Positions 48,798-58,700 are shown, numbered from the stretch's first letter. The stretch: DNA of 64,000 nucleotides from Streptomyces sp. NBC_00483 (GCF_036013745.1 NZ_CP107880.1:6510001-6574000), one strand, 5' to 3'. The notes: generated by a model not told the origin, from the sequence alone. Program-made: numbers and translations.

Positions 48798-50027
48798 TTG
48801 CTCGTCTCCCTCGCCCTTCTCGCTGTCACGCTCGTTTTCGCGGTCCTGCGTCCCCGTAAGTGGCCGGAGGCCGTTGTTGCTGTGCCTGCGGCGGGGGTGG
48901 CCGTGGTTGCGGGGGAAGTGACGCCCGCCCACGCCTGGGCCGAGGTCCAGGAGCTGCTTCCGGTCGTCGGGTTTCTTGCCGGGATTCTGCTGCTGGCCCA
49001 ACTGTGCGCCGACGAAGGCCTGTTCAGGGCGGCCGGTGACCTGGTCGCCCGGGCCTGTCACGGCAGCCCGAAGCGCATGCTCGGCGGGGTCTTCGCGGTG
49101 GCCGCCGGGATCACCGCCGTACTGAGCCTCGACGCCACCGTCGTCCTGCTCACCCCGGTCGTCTTCGCGACCGCGGCCCGGATCGGCGCACGCCCGCGCC
49201 CGCACGTCTACGCGAGCGCCCACCTCGCCAACTCGGCGTCCCTGCTGCTGCCCGTGTCGAACCTGACGAACCTGCTGGCCTTCGCGGCGAGCGGGCTCAC
49301 GTTCACGCACTTCGCCGGGCTCATGGCGCTCCCGTGGCTGGTGGCGATCGGCATCGAGTACGTGGTGTTCCGCCGCTACTTCGCGCGCGACCTGGCCGCG
49401 CCCGCGCACGACCCCGACCCCGAAGAGCCGCCCGGCGTCCCGCTGTTCACCCTCACGGTGCTCGTGCTCACGCTCGCCGGATTCGTCGTCACGTCCTTCG
49501 CGGGCATCGAGCCGCTGTGGGCCGCTTTCGCGGGGGCCGCCGTTCTCGGGGCCCGGGCCCTCGCCCGCCGCCACAGCACCCCGGTGGAACTGCTCAAGGC
49601 GGCCAACCTGCCGTTCTGCCTCTTCGTTCTCGCGCTCGGTGTCGTGGTCAAGGCCGTGGTCGACAACGGGCTCGGGGACGCGATCGCCCGCGTTCTGCCG
49701 GACGGTTCGTCCCTGCCCGCGCTGCTCGCGATCGCCGGGGTCGCGGCACTCCTCTCCAACGTCATCAACAACCTGCCGGCGATCCTCGCCCTGCTCCCGG
49801 TCGTCGCCCCGATGGGCCCGGGACCGGTGCTCGCCGCCCTGATCGGCGTCAACCTCGGCCCCAACCTCACGTACGTCGGCTCCCTGGCGACCCTCCTGTG
49901 GCGGCGCATCGTGCACGACCACGGCACGGAGCCCGAGCTGGGCGAATTCACCCGCCTCGGCCTGCTCACGGTCCCCGCGACGCTGGCGGCGTCGACGGTG
50001 GCGCTGTGGGCCGTGCTCTCACTGTGA
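48798..50027 (+). CDS. ArsB/NhaD-type (SLC13-like) membrane transporter
   Basis: 409 residues from TTG 48798, with no clear ribosome site. About 10-11 membrane helices in two halves. Ion-transporter-superfamily motifs: LSLDATVVLLTPVVFATA in the first half, and LLSNVINNLPAILALLPVV in the second with the Asn-rich helix break typical of ArsB/ACR3-independent arsenite and NhaD sodium/proton pumps. HLANSASLLLPVSNLTNLLAF is the equivalent first-half loop. The ion is unknown. A dispersed repeat abuts the start codon, so expression may have been reshaped by it. Confidence 0.85.
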   Translation: MLVSLALLAVTLVFAVLRPRKWPEAVVAVPAAGVAVVAGEVTPAHAWAEVQELLPVVGFLAGILLLAQLCADEGLFRAAGDLVARACHGSPKRMLGGVFAVAAGITAVLSLDATVVLLTPVVFATAARIGARPRPHVYASAHLANSASLLLPVSNLTNLLAFAASGLTFTHFAGLMALPWLVAIGIEYVVFRRYFARDLAAPAHDPDPEEPPGVPLFTLTVLVLTLAGFVVTSFAGIEPLWAAFAGAAVLGARALARRHSTPVELLKAANLPFCLFVLALGVVVKAVVDNGLGDAIARVLPDGSSLPALLAIAGVAALLSNVINNLPAILALLPVVAPMGPGPVLAALIGVNLGPNLTYVGSLATLLWRRIVHDHGTEPELGEFTRLGLLTVPATLAASTVALWAVLSL

Positions 50028-50200
50028 GTGCGCGCTTTGTTGCGACTGCGCCCCCTTGTGAGTAAGGACACGAAAGAGACAAAGGATCACTTCCGGCTGT
50101 AAGAGTGTCTCGTCATTGCTCATGTGTTCTTTGCGGTCGGTACACGCACCAAGCGGATGTTCCCGGACAAAGATCAACGAATGACTCAGGGAGCGCGTCC

Positions 50201-52459
50201 GTGGCCGCACTTGCCCGCTGGTGTGTCAGTCACCGGCTCGTGGTCGTCCTTCTGTGGTTGACCGCCCTTGTGGGCACGAGCGCCGCCGCGGCCGTCGCGG
50301 GATCCGCGTACTCGAACGACTACGAGGCGCCGGGTACGGAGTCGGGACGCGCCACGCAGCTCCTGAACGAGAACTTCTCGGGGCTCGGCGGCGACAGCGA
50401 CACCGTCGTCTGGCACGTCGAGGGCTCCACCGTGCGCGCCGCCGACGTCGAGAAGACGATGAGCAACACCCTTGACGAGCTCGCCGGGCTCCCGGGCGTC
50501 GCGTCCGTCGGATCGCCGTACAAGGCCGGTGGCACGGGCGGGATCAGCGCCGACGGGCACACCGCGTACGCCACGGTCACCTTCGAGAAGCAGGCCGACG
50601 ACATCCCGAAGGGGCAGGCGCAGGCCGTCGTCGACACCGCGCGGGCCGCCGAGGACGACGGGCCCGACGGGCTGGAGGTGGAGCTCGGCGGCAGCGCCGT
50701 CGCGCTCACCGAGTCGACCTCGGCCCATACGTCCGAGATCATCGGCGTCGTCGTCGCGGCCGTCGTGCTCTTCCTCGCCTTCGGCTCGCTCGCCGCGGCC
50801 GCGCTGCCCATCGCCACCGCGCTGGTGAGCGTCGGCACCGCGTACGCGGGGATCGTGCTGCTCGGGCACGCCATGACGGTGGCGGACTTCGCGCCGATGC
50901 TCGGCATGCTCGTCGGGCTCGGCGTCGGCATCGACTACGCGCTGTTCATCGTGACCCGGCACCGGAAGGGGTTGAAGCGGGGGCTTCCGGTGGCCGAGGC
51001 CGCCGAGCGGGCCGTCGCCACCACCGGGCGGGCCGTGGTGTTCGCCGGGGCCACCGTCTGCATCGCGCTGCTCGGCATGCTGATGCTGGGCCTGAGCTTC
51101 CTCAACGGCGTCGCCATCGCCGCCTCCGTGACCGTGCTGCTCACCGTCGCCGCGTCCGTGACGCTGCTGCCGGGGCTGCTCTCGTTCATCGGGATGCGGG
51201 CCCTGTCGCGGCGCGAGCGGCGGCGGCTCGCCGACCACGGGCCCGAACCCGAGCTGCCGACCGGGCTCGCCGCCCGCTGGGCCGCTTTCGTGGAGCGCCG
51301 GCCGAAGCTGCTCGGCGCGCTCGCCGTCGCCGTGATCGCGGTGCTCTCGCTGCCCACCTTCTTCCTCCACCTGGGCACGTCCGACCAGGGCAACGGTCCG
51401 GCGAGCAGCACCACCCGGCAGGCGTACGACCTCCTTGCCGACGGTTTCGGGCCCGGTGTGAACGGGCCGCTGACGCTCGTCACCCAGGTCGACGGCGCCA
51501 AGGACAAGGCCGCGCTCGCGAAGCTGACGAGCGAGCTGCGGGCCACCGACGGGGTCGCCTCCGTCTCGCGTGTTACGTATAACGCGGACGACAGCGCCGC
51601 CCACGTCACCGTCGTGCCGACCTCCTCGCCGCAGTCCGAGCGGACCAGCGAGCTCGTCGACCGGCTGCGCGCCGACGTCGTGCCGGCCGCCGAAGCGGAC
51701 AGCACCCTCGATGTGCAGGTCGGCGGCGTCACCGCGAGCTACGACGACTTCGCGGAGGTCATCGTCGGCAAGCTGCCCCTGTTCGTCGGGGTCGTGGTCG
51801 GCCTCGGGTGCGCGCTGCTCCTGCTCGCCTTCCGGTCCGTCGGGATCCCGCTCAAGGCCGCCGCGATGAACGTCGCCGCCGTGGCCGCGGCCTTCGGGGT
51901 CGTCGTCGCGATCTTCCAGTGGGGCTGGGGGAGCGAGCTCCTCGGGCTCGGGCGCTCCGGGCCCATCGAGCCCTTCCTCCCCGTGATCATGGTGTCGGTC
52001 CTCTTCGGGCTCTCCATGGACTACCAGGTGTTCCTCGTGAGCCGGATGTACGAGGAGTGGCTGGAGACCGGAGACAACCGGCGGGCCGTCCGGGTCGGGC
52101 TCGCCGAGACCAGCCGCGTGATCAACTCCGCCGCCGTGATCATGATCTCGGTGTTCCTGGCGTTCGTGCTCAGCGGGGACCGGGTGATCGCCATGTTCGG
52201 CATCGCGCTCGCCGTGGCCGTCGCCGTCGACGCGTTCATCCTCCGTACGCTCCTCGTCCCCGCCCTGATGCACATGCTCGGCGGCGCCAACTGGTGGCTG
52301 CCCACGTGGCTCGACCGGCGCCTGCCGCGCCTGAGCATCGAGCCGCCCGAGTGCCGCGCCGCCGCGGGTGCGAGGATCCCGGTGCAGCGCAGGGCCACGA
52401 ACGGCGCGCTGGACGAGCTGGTGACGGAGGAGACCGATGTACGCGATCCCGCTGGGTGA
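50201..52459 (+). CDS. MMPL/RND-family transporter
   Basis: 752 residues from GTG 50201 with AGGGAG upstream; the frame is open further 5' without coding character. Two MMPL halves, each an outer loop domain plus five or six membrane helices: LGVGIDYALFIVTRHRKGLKRG in the first and LFGLSMDYQVFLVSRMYEEWLETG in the second, with the Asp-Tyr proton-relay pairs of this family. Family members export lipids, pigments or drugs. No biosynthetic genes adjoin it. Its last 23 bases overlap the acetyltransferase gene. Confidence 0.92.
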   Translation: MAALARWCVSHRLVVVLLWLTALVGTSAAAAVAGSAYSNDYEAPGTESGRATQLLNENFSGLGGDSDTVVWHVEGSTVRAADVEKTMSNTLDELAGLPGVASVGSPYKAGGTGGISADGHTAYATVTFEKQADDIPKGQAQAVVDTARAAEDDGPDGLEVELGGSAVALTESTSAHTSEIIGVVVAAVVLFLAFGSLAAAALPIATALVSVGTAYAGIVLLGHAMTVADFAPMLGMLVGLGVGIDYALFIVTRHRKGLKRGLPVAEAAERAVATTGRAVVFAGATVCIALLGMLMLGLSFLNGVAIAASVTVLLTVAASVTLLPGLLSFIGMRALSRRERRRLADHGPEPELPTGLAARWAAFVERRPKLLGALAVAVIAVLSLPTFFLHLGTSDQGNGPASSTTRQAYDLLADGFGPGVNGPLTLVTQVDGAKDKAALAKLTSELRATDGVASVSRVTYNADDSAAHVTVVPTSSPQSERTSELVDRLRADVVPAAEADSTLDVQVGGVTASYDDFAEVIVGKLPLFVGVVVGLGCALLLLAFRSVGIPLKAAAMNVAAVAAAFGVVVAIFQWGWGSELLGLGRSGPIEPFLPVIMVSVLFGLSMDYQVFLVSRMYEEWLETGDNRRAVRVGLAETSRVINSAAVIMISVFLAFVLSGDRVIAMFGIALAVAVAVDAFILRTLLVPALMHMLGGANWWLPTWLDRRLPRLSIEPPECRAAAGARIPVQRRATNGALDELVTEETDVRDPAG

Positions 52460-53009
52460 GGACGGCGCCGCCGAACTGCGGCCCCTGGAGCCCTGGCACG
52501 CCGAGGAGTTCCTGGCCCACATGGACCGGGGCCGGGAGTTCATCGGGCAGTTCATTCCGTTCGGCGCCACGGCGACGGATCTCGCCTCCACGCGGGACCT
52601 GCTCCAGAAGCACGCCGACGCGACGGCCGCGGGCACGCGCGCGTACCACGGCATCTGGCTGGACGGAACGCTCGTGGGCGGCGTACTGGCGCTGAACTTC
52701 GACGCGGAGAACGGCAACTGCGAGGTCGGCTGCTGGCTGGAGCCGTCCGCCGCCGGGCGCGGTCTCATCACGCGCGCGATGCGGCACCTCATCGACTGGG
52801 CCGTCGAGGAACGCGGAATCCACCGGGTGGAGTGGGTCGCCGCGTCGGAGAACACCCCGAGTCTGAACGTGGCCCGGCGCCTCGGGTTCACGAAAGAGGG
52901 AGTGCTCCGGGAAAGTTTTCCCTGGCGCGGAAAGCGCCATGACAGGGAGGTTTGGTCCGTGCTCGCGCCCGAGTGGCGCAGCGCACGGAGCGGGCACAGG
53001 AAACGTTAA
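52437..53009 (+). CDS. GNAT-family N-acetyltransferase (RimJ/RimL-like)
   Basis: 190 residues from ATG 52437, inside the end of the MMPL gene (23-base overlap, different frame), implying coupling. Acetyl-CoA loop CWLEPSAAGRGLITRAMRHLIDW (the R/Q-x-x-G-x-G/A equivalent), HRVEWVAASENTPSLNVARRLGFTKEG. This closely follows the RimL/ribosomal-protein N-acetyltransferase subgroup. The substrate may be a protein N-terminus or a small amine. Confidence 0.9.
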   Translation: MYAIPLGEDGAAELRPLEPWHAEEFLAHMDRGREFIGQFIPFGATATDLASTRDLLQKHADATAAGTRAYHGIWLDGTLVGGVLALNFDAENGNCEVGCWLEPSAAGRGLITRAMRHLIDWAVEERGIHRVEWVAASENTPSLNVARRLGFTKEGVLRESFPWRGKRHDREVWSVLAPEWRSARSGHRKR

Positions 53010-53044
53010 GACACTTCTCAGACTCCGTCCGTACGGTGCGCAGC

Positions 53045-53674
53045 ATGACTACGAAGACTGAAGCGCAGCGCGACGCCGAGACGCGGGAGGAGGGCGCGGA
53101 GGTCACGACCTCCGAGGCGACCGAGGAGGCCACCGAGGCCGCCGGGAAGACCACGAAGGACGCCGAGGACACCAAGGGTGTCGAGGCCGCCGAGGACCAG
53201 GCTGCCGCGGACGACGCGGCCGCCGAGGCCGCCGCCGAGGCCGAGCTCGCGGCCCTCAAGGACCAGGACGAGAAGCCGTCCGGCATCGGCCAGGGCGCGG
53301 GCGCGATCGTCTCCGTGGCCCTCGGTGTCGTCGCGCTCAGCGGCAACTGGCTCGGCACGATCGCCTCGGCCCGCGCGCAGCTCAAGGGCCAGCTCACCAC
53401 CGCGCAGAGCGCGGGCATCGCCAAGCAGATCTCCGCGATGTACGGCGAGGCCTGGCACTCCGCCGCCCTGGTCGGCGGCGCCTTCTCGCTCGTCGCCCTG
53501 CTGGTCGCCGCGGCCGTCCTGGCCCGGCCCGCGTTCGGCGCCCCCGGCAAGCCGCAGGCGCCGTGGATCAAGTCGACCGCCTGGGCGGGCTTCGCGGTCG
53601 GCGCCATCGGCCTGGTGCTCGCCGTCGCCAAGTACACCGACCTCATCCTCGGCATGCCCGGCACCAGCGGCTGA
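53045..53674 (+). CDS. Membrane protein with acidic disordered N-terminus
   Basis: 209 residues from ATG 53045. Residues 1-80 are Ala/Glu/Asp/Thr-rich and acidic (TTSEATEEATEAAGKTTKD), probably disordered or coiled and cytoplasmic. Three membrane helices follow (about 88-105, 137-160, 178-200). No catalytic motif. Conserved-hypothetical type; function unknown. Confidence 0.78.
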   Translation: MTTKTEAQRDAETREEGAEVTTSEATEEATEAAGKTTKDAEDTKGVEAAEDQAAADDAAAEAAAEAELAALKDQDEKPSGIGQGAGAIVSVALGVVALSGNWLGTIASARAQLKGQLTTAQSAGIAKQISAMYGEAWHSAALVGGAFSLVALLVAAAVLARPAFGAPGKPQAPWIKSTAWAGFAVGAIGLVLAVAKYTDLILGMPGTSG

Positions 53675-53712
53675 GGCACTTACATAAGGCGGCCGAGCCG
53701 CCTAAGGCACCC

Positions 53713-53744
53713 CGTGGGCCGCGTCTAAGGAGGCGCGGCCCACG
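53713..53744 (+). terminator. Terminator hairpin
   Basis: CGTGGGCCGCG (53713-53723), a 10-base loop, and its exact complement (53734-53744). A smaller hairpin AGGCGGC-cga-GCCGCCT (53687-53703) directly precedes it. Together they end the transcript of the membrane-protein gene. Confidence 0.78.
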
Positions 53745-53851
53745 AACATGCGGCACTCTCCCGATGTGCCGCACCCCCCTGGGAGACGAGAGTCGAGGCA
53801 TCGCGGAAAACGCTCCGCGAGAACCGCAGAAATCGTCACCAGGGAGACGAG

Positions 53852-54043
53852 ATGTTCGAGTACGAACTGCACCAGATCCGCTCCGCCGAACTCATCGAGG
53901 CGGCCGAGCGGTACCGCCTCGCACGCTTCGCCCGTACGCAGGCCAAGGCTCGCCGTGCGGAGCGTCGAGCGCAGCGCCAGGACGCCGAGGGGCCGGTGAC
54001 TTCCGGCCACTCCCGCAGGCGCCGCGCCCCACGCACCGCGTGA
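53852..54043 (+). CDS. Small basic protein upstream of LAL regulator
   Basis: 63 residues from ATG 53852 with GGGAGA ahead. One predicted helix MFEYELHQIRSAELIEAAERYRLARFARTQ followed by an Arg-rich tail (ARRAERRAQRQ ... SRRRRAPRT). Proteins with the opening MFEYELHQIRSAELI recur in streptomycetes, usually annotated only as hypothetical. It may bind nucleic acid by its charge; this is inference. Confidence 0.78.
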   Translation: MFEYELHQIRSAELIEAAERYRLARFARTQAKARRAERRAQRQDAEGPVTSGHSRRRRAPRTA

Positions 54044-54102
54044 GCCCCTCCGCCGGGTCGGGCGGCGCCAAAACCACTGCCCCGCTGTCAGACCCGTGTG
54101 CG

Positions 54103-57100
54103 ATGCTCACCGATGTGGAGACCAGGTCCGTCAGCCCGGTTTTCGTCGGCCGGGCCGACGAACTGGGCGTACTGAACAAGGCCCTTGAGCGGGCCGGAGC
54201 CGCCGAGCCGCAGGCGCTGCTGCTCGGCGGCGAGGCCGGTGTGGGCAAGACCCGCCTCATCGAGGAGTTCGCCGCGGCGGCCCGTGAGCGGGGCGCCGTC
54301 GTCGTCACCGGAGGCTGCGTCGAGATCGGGGCCGACGGGCTGCCGTTCGCCGCCTTCTCCACCGCCCTGCGCGCCCTGCGCCGCACACTGCCCGCCGAGG
54401 TGGACGCGGCGGCCGCGGACCGCGAGGACGAACTGGCGAGGCTGCTCCCCGAGTTGGGCGAGCACGCGGGCCGGGGCCTCGGCGGGCACGGCGACGAGAG
54501 CGCGACGGCCCGCCTCTTCGAACTCACCGGGCGACTCCTGGAGCACGTCGCCGCCGAGCACACCGTCGTCGTCATCCTCGAAGACCTGCACTGGGCGGAC
54601 GCCTCCACCCGCCACCTGCTCTCCTACCTGTTCCGTACGCTGCGCAGCGGCCGCCTCGCCGTCATCGCCAGCTACCGCGCGGACGACGTGCACCGCCGCC
54701 ACCCGCTGCGCCCCCTGCTCGCCGAGCTCGACCGGCTGCGCACGGTCACCCGCATCGAACTCGGCCGCCTCAGCCGTGACGAGGTGGCCCGGCAGATCGC
54801 CGGCATCCTGGCATCGGACCCCGACCCCACCGTCGTGGACGACATCTTCCGGCGCTCGGACGGCAACGCGTTCTTCGTGGAGGAACTCGCCGTGTCCGCC
54901 GCCGAGGGCTGCGCCACGGGCCTGACCGACTCGCTGCGCGACGTCCTCCTCGTACGCGTCGAATCGCTGCCCGAGTCCGCCCAGCGCGTCGCCCGGATCT
55001 GCGCGGAGGGCGGCTCCACGGTCGAGTACCCGCTGCTCGCGGCCGTCGCCGGGCTCGGCGAGGACGAGCTCATCGAGGCGCTGCGCGCGGCCGTCGGCGC
55101 GAACATCCTGCTCGCCTCGCCGGACGGCGACGGCTACCGGTTCCGCCACTCCCTGGTCCGCGAGGCCGTCAGCGACGACCTGCTGCCCGGCGAACGCTCC
55201 CGCATCAACCGCCGCTACGCCGAGGCCCTGGAGGCCGACCCGACGCTGGTGCCGGCCGACGCGTGCGTGACGCGCCTGGCCAGCTACTGGTACCACTCCC
55301 ACGACGCGGCGAAGGCCCTGCCCGCCGTCCTCGACGCCTCCGTGGCGGCCCGCCGCCGGCACGCGTACTCCGAGCAACTGCGGCTCCTGGAGCGGGGGAT
55401 GGAGCTGTGGGACGGGGCGCCGCCGGAGATCCGCGCCGCGTTGCGCATGGGCGACTACGCCATCGCCTTCAACTCCTGCGGCTGCGACCCCGCCGAGACC
55501 CCGCTCGACTACCTCGACCTGCTGTCCGAGGCCGCGGTGGCGGGGCGCCTGTGCGGGGAGCGGGAGCGCGCGCTGAAGATCGGCAAGCGGGCGCTGCGCA
55601 TCCTGGAGGAGGCCGAGGGGAGCGGGAAGGCGGACCCCTTGCGGGCCGCGTGGTTCCACATCCAGAACTCCAAGATCGCCTCCCATATCGGTCGCGGCGA
55701 CGGGTGGGACGAGCTCGCCACGGCTCAGGAGCTCGTCCGGGGCCTCCCGCCGTCCGCCGTGCACGCCGAGGTCCTGGTGAACGTGGCCGCCTGGGGCATG
55801 CTGCACAGCCCCGGTGCCCAGACCCTTGCCGCCGCCGAGCGAGCCGTCGAGTACGCGCGCATGGTCGACGATGCCGAGGAGATCGAACTCCATGCGCGTC
55901 TCGTCCGCGGCGGACTCCTCGTGGACGCGGGTGCCATCGAGGAGGGCTTCGCCGAGATGTACGCGGTCCGCGAGCGCTCCCTGGCACGGGGCATGACCGC
56001 CCGCCTCATCAACGTCAATGTCAATCTGCCCTCCCACCTGGAGGGTGTCGGGCGTTCCGCGGAAGCCGCGCGCATCTGCGAAGAGGCCATCGTCCTGTGC
56101 CGCCGCTACGGCCTCACGGACAACAAGGGGTGGGTCCGCTCCAATCTGGCCGAGTCCCTGGTCTCCCTCGGCCGCTGGGACGAAGCGGTCGAGGTGGCCG
56201 ACTGGGTGAGCCGGCGCTTCGGACTCAGCGACAAGCCTCGCGGCACCGCGTGCGCGCACCTCGCGGTGATCGCACTCGGCCGCGGCGCCCTCCAGGCAGC
56301 GGCCGACCACCTGGCCGCTGCCAACGGGTACTACGGCGCGCACGACCCGCAGCCCCAGTACACGCTGCCCCGTACGCACCTGACTCTTGCGCTCGCCGCC
56401 GCCCAGGGCCGCCTCCCGGACGCCCGCGCCGAGCTCGCCCGGCTGGTCACGGCGGGGCTGCCGCCCTCCATGCACCGCTACCTGTGGCCCCTCCTGCTCA
56501 CCGCCGCCGCAGCAGAGGCCGACGCCCGTGGTCTGCCCGCCGCCGACGCGGGGCGCGCCGAGGCGGTCGCCCGCATCCGGGACGCCGCCAAGCGCGAGGC
56601 CACCCCGGTCCCCGTCTGGGAGGCGCACGAGCAGTGGGTGCGCGCCGAGCTCCTGCGCGCCGAGGGCCACGACACCCCGGACGACTGGTCCGCCACGGTC
56701 ACCGCGTTCGAACCCCTCGACCGCCCCTACGACCTGGCCCGCGTCCGGCTCCGCCTCGCCGAGTCGCTCCTGGCCACCGCAGGACCGGACGACCGGGAGC
56801 GCGCCACCGAGCTCCTCCGGCTCGCCGGCGCCGTCGCCGAGCACCTGGGCGCGCGCCCGCTCGCCGAATCCGTGTCCCTGCTGGCCCGGCGCGCCCGGCT
56901 GACCCTTACCTCCGGAACCCCGGCCCGCGTTCCGCCGCGACAGAGCGCCCCGGCCGACCCCGCGCAGGAGTTCGGCCTCACGAGCCGCGAGCGGGACGTG
57001 CTGCGCCTGGTCGCGGCGGGGCGCAGCAACCGGCAGATCGCCGAGGAACTGTTCATCTCGCCGAAGACCGCCAGCGTCCACGTCTCCAACATCCTCGCGA

Positions 57101-57186
57101 AGCTGGGCGTCGCGGGCCGCGGCGAGGCGGCGGCCCTGGCCCACCGCCTGCACCTCTTCCCGTCGGGGAGGGCTCCCGTACGCTGA
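54103..57186 (+). CDS. LuxR-family regulator with AAA ATPase (LAL type)
   Basis: 1027 residues from ATG 54103 (GTG 54115 possible). N-terminal AAA/NACHT-like ATPase: FVGRADELGVLNKAL, Walker A LLGGEAGVGKTRLIEEF, Walker B VVVILEDLHWADAST. Then a long TPR-like helical region, and a C-terminal LuxR helix-turn-helix (about 965-1020): LTSRERDVLRLVAAGRSNRQ, FISPKTASVHVSNILAKLGV. LAL proteins are large ATP-dependent activators of catabolic or antibiotic genes. No target cluster adjoins. Confidence 0.94.
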   Translation: MLTDVETRSVSPVFVGRADELGVLNKALERAGAAEPQALLLGGEAGVGKTRLIEEFAAAARERGAVVVTGGCVEIGADGLPFAAFSTALRALRRTLPAEVDAAAADREDELARLLPELGEHAGRGLGGHGDESATARLFELTGRLLEHVAAEHTVVVILEDLHWADASTRHLLSYLFRTLRSGRLAVIASYRADDVHRRHPLRPLLAELDRLRTVTRIELGRLSRDEVARQIAGILASDPDPTVVDDIFRRSDGNAFFVEELAVSAAEGCATGLTDSLRDVLLVRVESLPESAQRVARICAEGGSTVEYPLLAAVAGLGEDELIEALRAAVGANILLASPDGDGYRFRHSLVREAVSDDLLPGERSRINRRYAEALEADPTLVPADACVTRLASYWYHSHDAAKALPAVLDASVAARRRHAYSEQLRLLERGMELWDGAPPEIRAALRMGDYAIAFNSCGCDPAETPLDYLDLLSEAAVAGRLCGERERALKIGKRALRILEEAEGSGKADPLRAAWFHIQNSKIASHIGRGDGWDELATAQELVRGLPPSAVHAEVLVNVAAWGMLHSPGAQTLAAAERAVEYARMVDDAEEIELHARLVRGGLLVDAGAIEEGFAEMYAVRERSLARGMTARLINVNVNLPSHLEGVGRSAEAARICEEAIVLCRRYGLTDNKGWVRSNLAESLVSLGRWDEAVEVADWVSRRFGLSDKPRGTACAHLAVIALGRGALQAAADHLAAANGYYGAHDPQPQYTLPRTHLTLALAAAQGRLPDARAELARLVTAGLPPSMHRYLWPLLLTAAAAEADARGLPAADAGRAEAVARIRDAAKREATPVPVWEAHEQWVRAELLRAEGHDTPDDWSATVTAFEPLDRPYDLARVRLRLAESLLATAGPDDRERATELLRLAGAVAEHLGARPLAESVSLLARRARLTLTSGTPARVPPRQSAPADPAQEFGLTSRERDVLRLVAAGRSNRQIAEELFISPKTASVHVSNILAKLGVAGRGEAAALAHRLHLFPSGRAPVR

Positions 57187-57225
57187 AGGAGAGGGCCCGG
57201 CCGGACCCCGCCCCTGGGAGGCGCC

Positions 57226-57459
57226 GTGTTCAACATGTTCGAGGAGCTGTTCTCGCCGGGCCGCAAGCACACCAACGACGAGCGCAAGCGCCTGGAGCTG
57301 TCCCGCGTCGACCTGAACGACGGAGACCCGGGCCGCGGCCCGATAGACCTCACATCGGGCAAGGTCGTCGTCCGCCCGCCGTCCCAAGAGGACGCACCGG
57401 AGACACCCGAGCCGGACGATCCCGCCGCCGAGGGCAAGAGCGACGAGGACGTCAGCTGA
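57226..57459 (+). CDS. Small acidic protein, DUF6191-like
   Basis: 77 residues from GTG 57226, with GGGAGG seven bases ahead. FEELFSPGRKHTNDERKRLELSRVDLNDGDPGRGPIDLTSGKVVVR is the recognisable conserved core; the tail is Pro/Glu/Asp-rich and disordered. I associate this core with the actinomycete DUF6191 group from memory. Function unknown. Its last 8 bases overlap the end of the convergent dehydrogenase gene. Confidence 0.75.
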   Translation: MFNMFEELFSPGRKHTNDERKRLELSRVDLNDGDPGRGPIDLTSGKVVVRPPSQEDAPETPEPDDPAAEGKSDEDVS

Positions 57460-58621
57460 CCTTCAGCTCCAGGATCCGGTCGTCCCCCTTCTCCGGCGTC
57501 CCGCGCGTGTCCGTCTCGCTCGTCACGAGCCACAGCTTGTCGCCGCCCGTCGCGACCACCGTGCGCAGCCGCCCGTACTTCCCCTCCAGGAACGCCTGCG
57601 GGTCATGCGCGGCCTTCGAGCCGTCGAGCGGGATCCGCCAGAGCCGCTCGCCGCGCAGCCCGGCCATCCAGATCGAACCCTGGGCGTACGCGATGCCGCT
57701 GGGCGAGGCGTCCGCGGTGTGCCACTGGGCGATCGGGTCGTGGTACTTGTCGTCGCCGTTCTTGCCCTCGGCGTCGGGCCAGCCGTAGTTGTCACCCGCC
57801 ACGATGTGGTTCAGCTCGTCCCAGGTGTCCTGCCCGAACTCCGAGGCCCAGAGCCGCTTGTCCTCGTCCCAGGCCAGGCCCTGCACATTGCGGTGCCCGT
57901 ACGAGTACACGGGGGAGTCGCCGAAGGGATTGCCCGGCGCCGGCTCGCCCTCCGCGGTCAGCCGGAGGATCTTGCCGCCCGTCGACTTCTTGTCCTGCGC
58001 CAGCGGCTTGTCGTACGTCTCGCCGGTCCCCACGTACAGCAGCTTGTCCGGGCCGAACGCGATCCGCCCGCCGTTGTGGTTCGTGCCCTTCGGGATGCCA
58101 CGGAACACGGTGTCGGGGGCGCCCAGTTGCTCCCCGGAGGGCTTCTTCTCGTCGTAGATCATCCGCACGATGCGGTTGTCCGACTCTGTCGTGAAGTACG
58201 CGTAGACCATGTGGTCGGAGGCGTACGAGGGGGAGAGCGCGAGGCCGAGGAGCCCGCCCTCGCCCTCGGGCGCGACGCCCGGCACCTCGCCGAGCACGGT
58301 CTTCTTCCCCGTCTTCGTGTCGACACGCGTGATCGTCCCCTCGTCGCGGGACGAGACGAGCAGGTCGCCACCGGGCAGCTCGGCGAGTCCCCACGGCGAC
58401 TTGAGGCCGTCCGCGACGGTCCGCTCGACGCTCACCGAGCCCTTCGCCGGAGGCACGTCCCCCTTGGGGGACGAGGAGCCCTTCGACCCGCTCGCACTCG
58501 GCGCGGACGTCGAGTCCTTGCTCGGCGCGGGGGAGTCGTCACCGGAGGAGCACCCTGCCGTGAGCAGGAGCGCGGCACAGGCGGTGAGGGCCAACGCGGG
58601 CCGCACAGCTGAACGTTGCAC
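57452..58621 (-). CDS. PQQ-dependent sugar (glucose/sorbosone-type) dehydrogenase lipoprotein
   Basis: 389 residues from GTG 58621 (weak ribosome site). Lipoprotein signal ending LLTAGCSSG, then a Ser/Lys/Pro linker to about residue 60. Soluble-GDH beta-propeller: LKSPWGLAELPGGDLLVSSRDEG, EGGLLGLALSP, TNHNGGRIAFGPDKLLYVGTGE with the PQQ/catalytic His, SYGHRNVQGLAWD, and GDNYGWPDAEG. Predicted extracytoplasmic oxidation of a sugar or polyol using PQQ; the electron acceptor is unknown. Confidence 0.92.
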   Translation of the reverse strand: MQRSAVRPALALTACAALLLTAGCSSGDDSPAPSKDSTSAPSASGSKGSSSPKGDVPPAKGSVSVERTVADGLKSPWGLAELPGGDLLVSSRDEGTITRVDTKTGKKTVLGEVPGVAPEGEGGLLGLALSPSYASDHMVYAYFTTESDNRIVRMIYDEKKPSGEQLGAPDTVFRGIPKGTNHNGGRIAFGPDKLLYVGTGETYDKPLAQDKKSTGGKILRLTAEGEPAPGNPFGDSPVYSYGHRNVQGLAWDEDKRLWASEFGQDTWDELNHIVAGDNYGWPDAEGKNGDDKYHDPIAQWHTADASPSGIAYAQGSIWMAGLRGERLWRIPLDGSKAAHDPQAFLEGKYGRLRTVVATGGDKLWLVTSETDTRGTPEKGDDRILELKVS

Positions 58622-58700
58622 GATCAGGATCCCTTCGACGCGAAGCTCGGTCGTTCACACACCGCTCTACCGTTCAAACACCTCGGGCGCCGCTCAGGTT

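Noticed and set aside
47157..49922. 921-codon minus-strand frame opposite gatB and the ArsB/NhaD-type gene
   Set aside because: Same GC artefact; composition His/Arg/Gly/Asp-rich with no recognisable fold.
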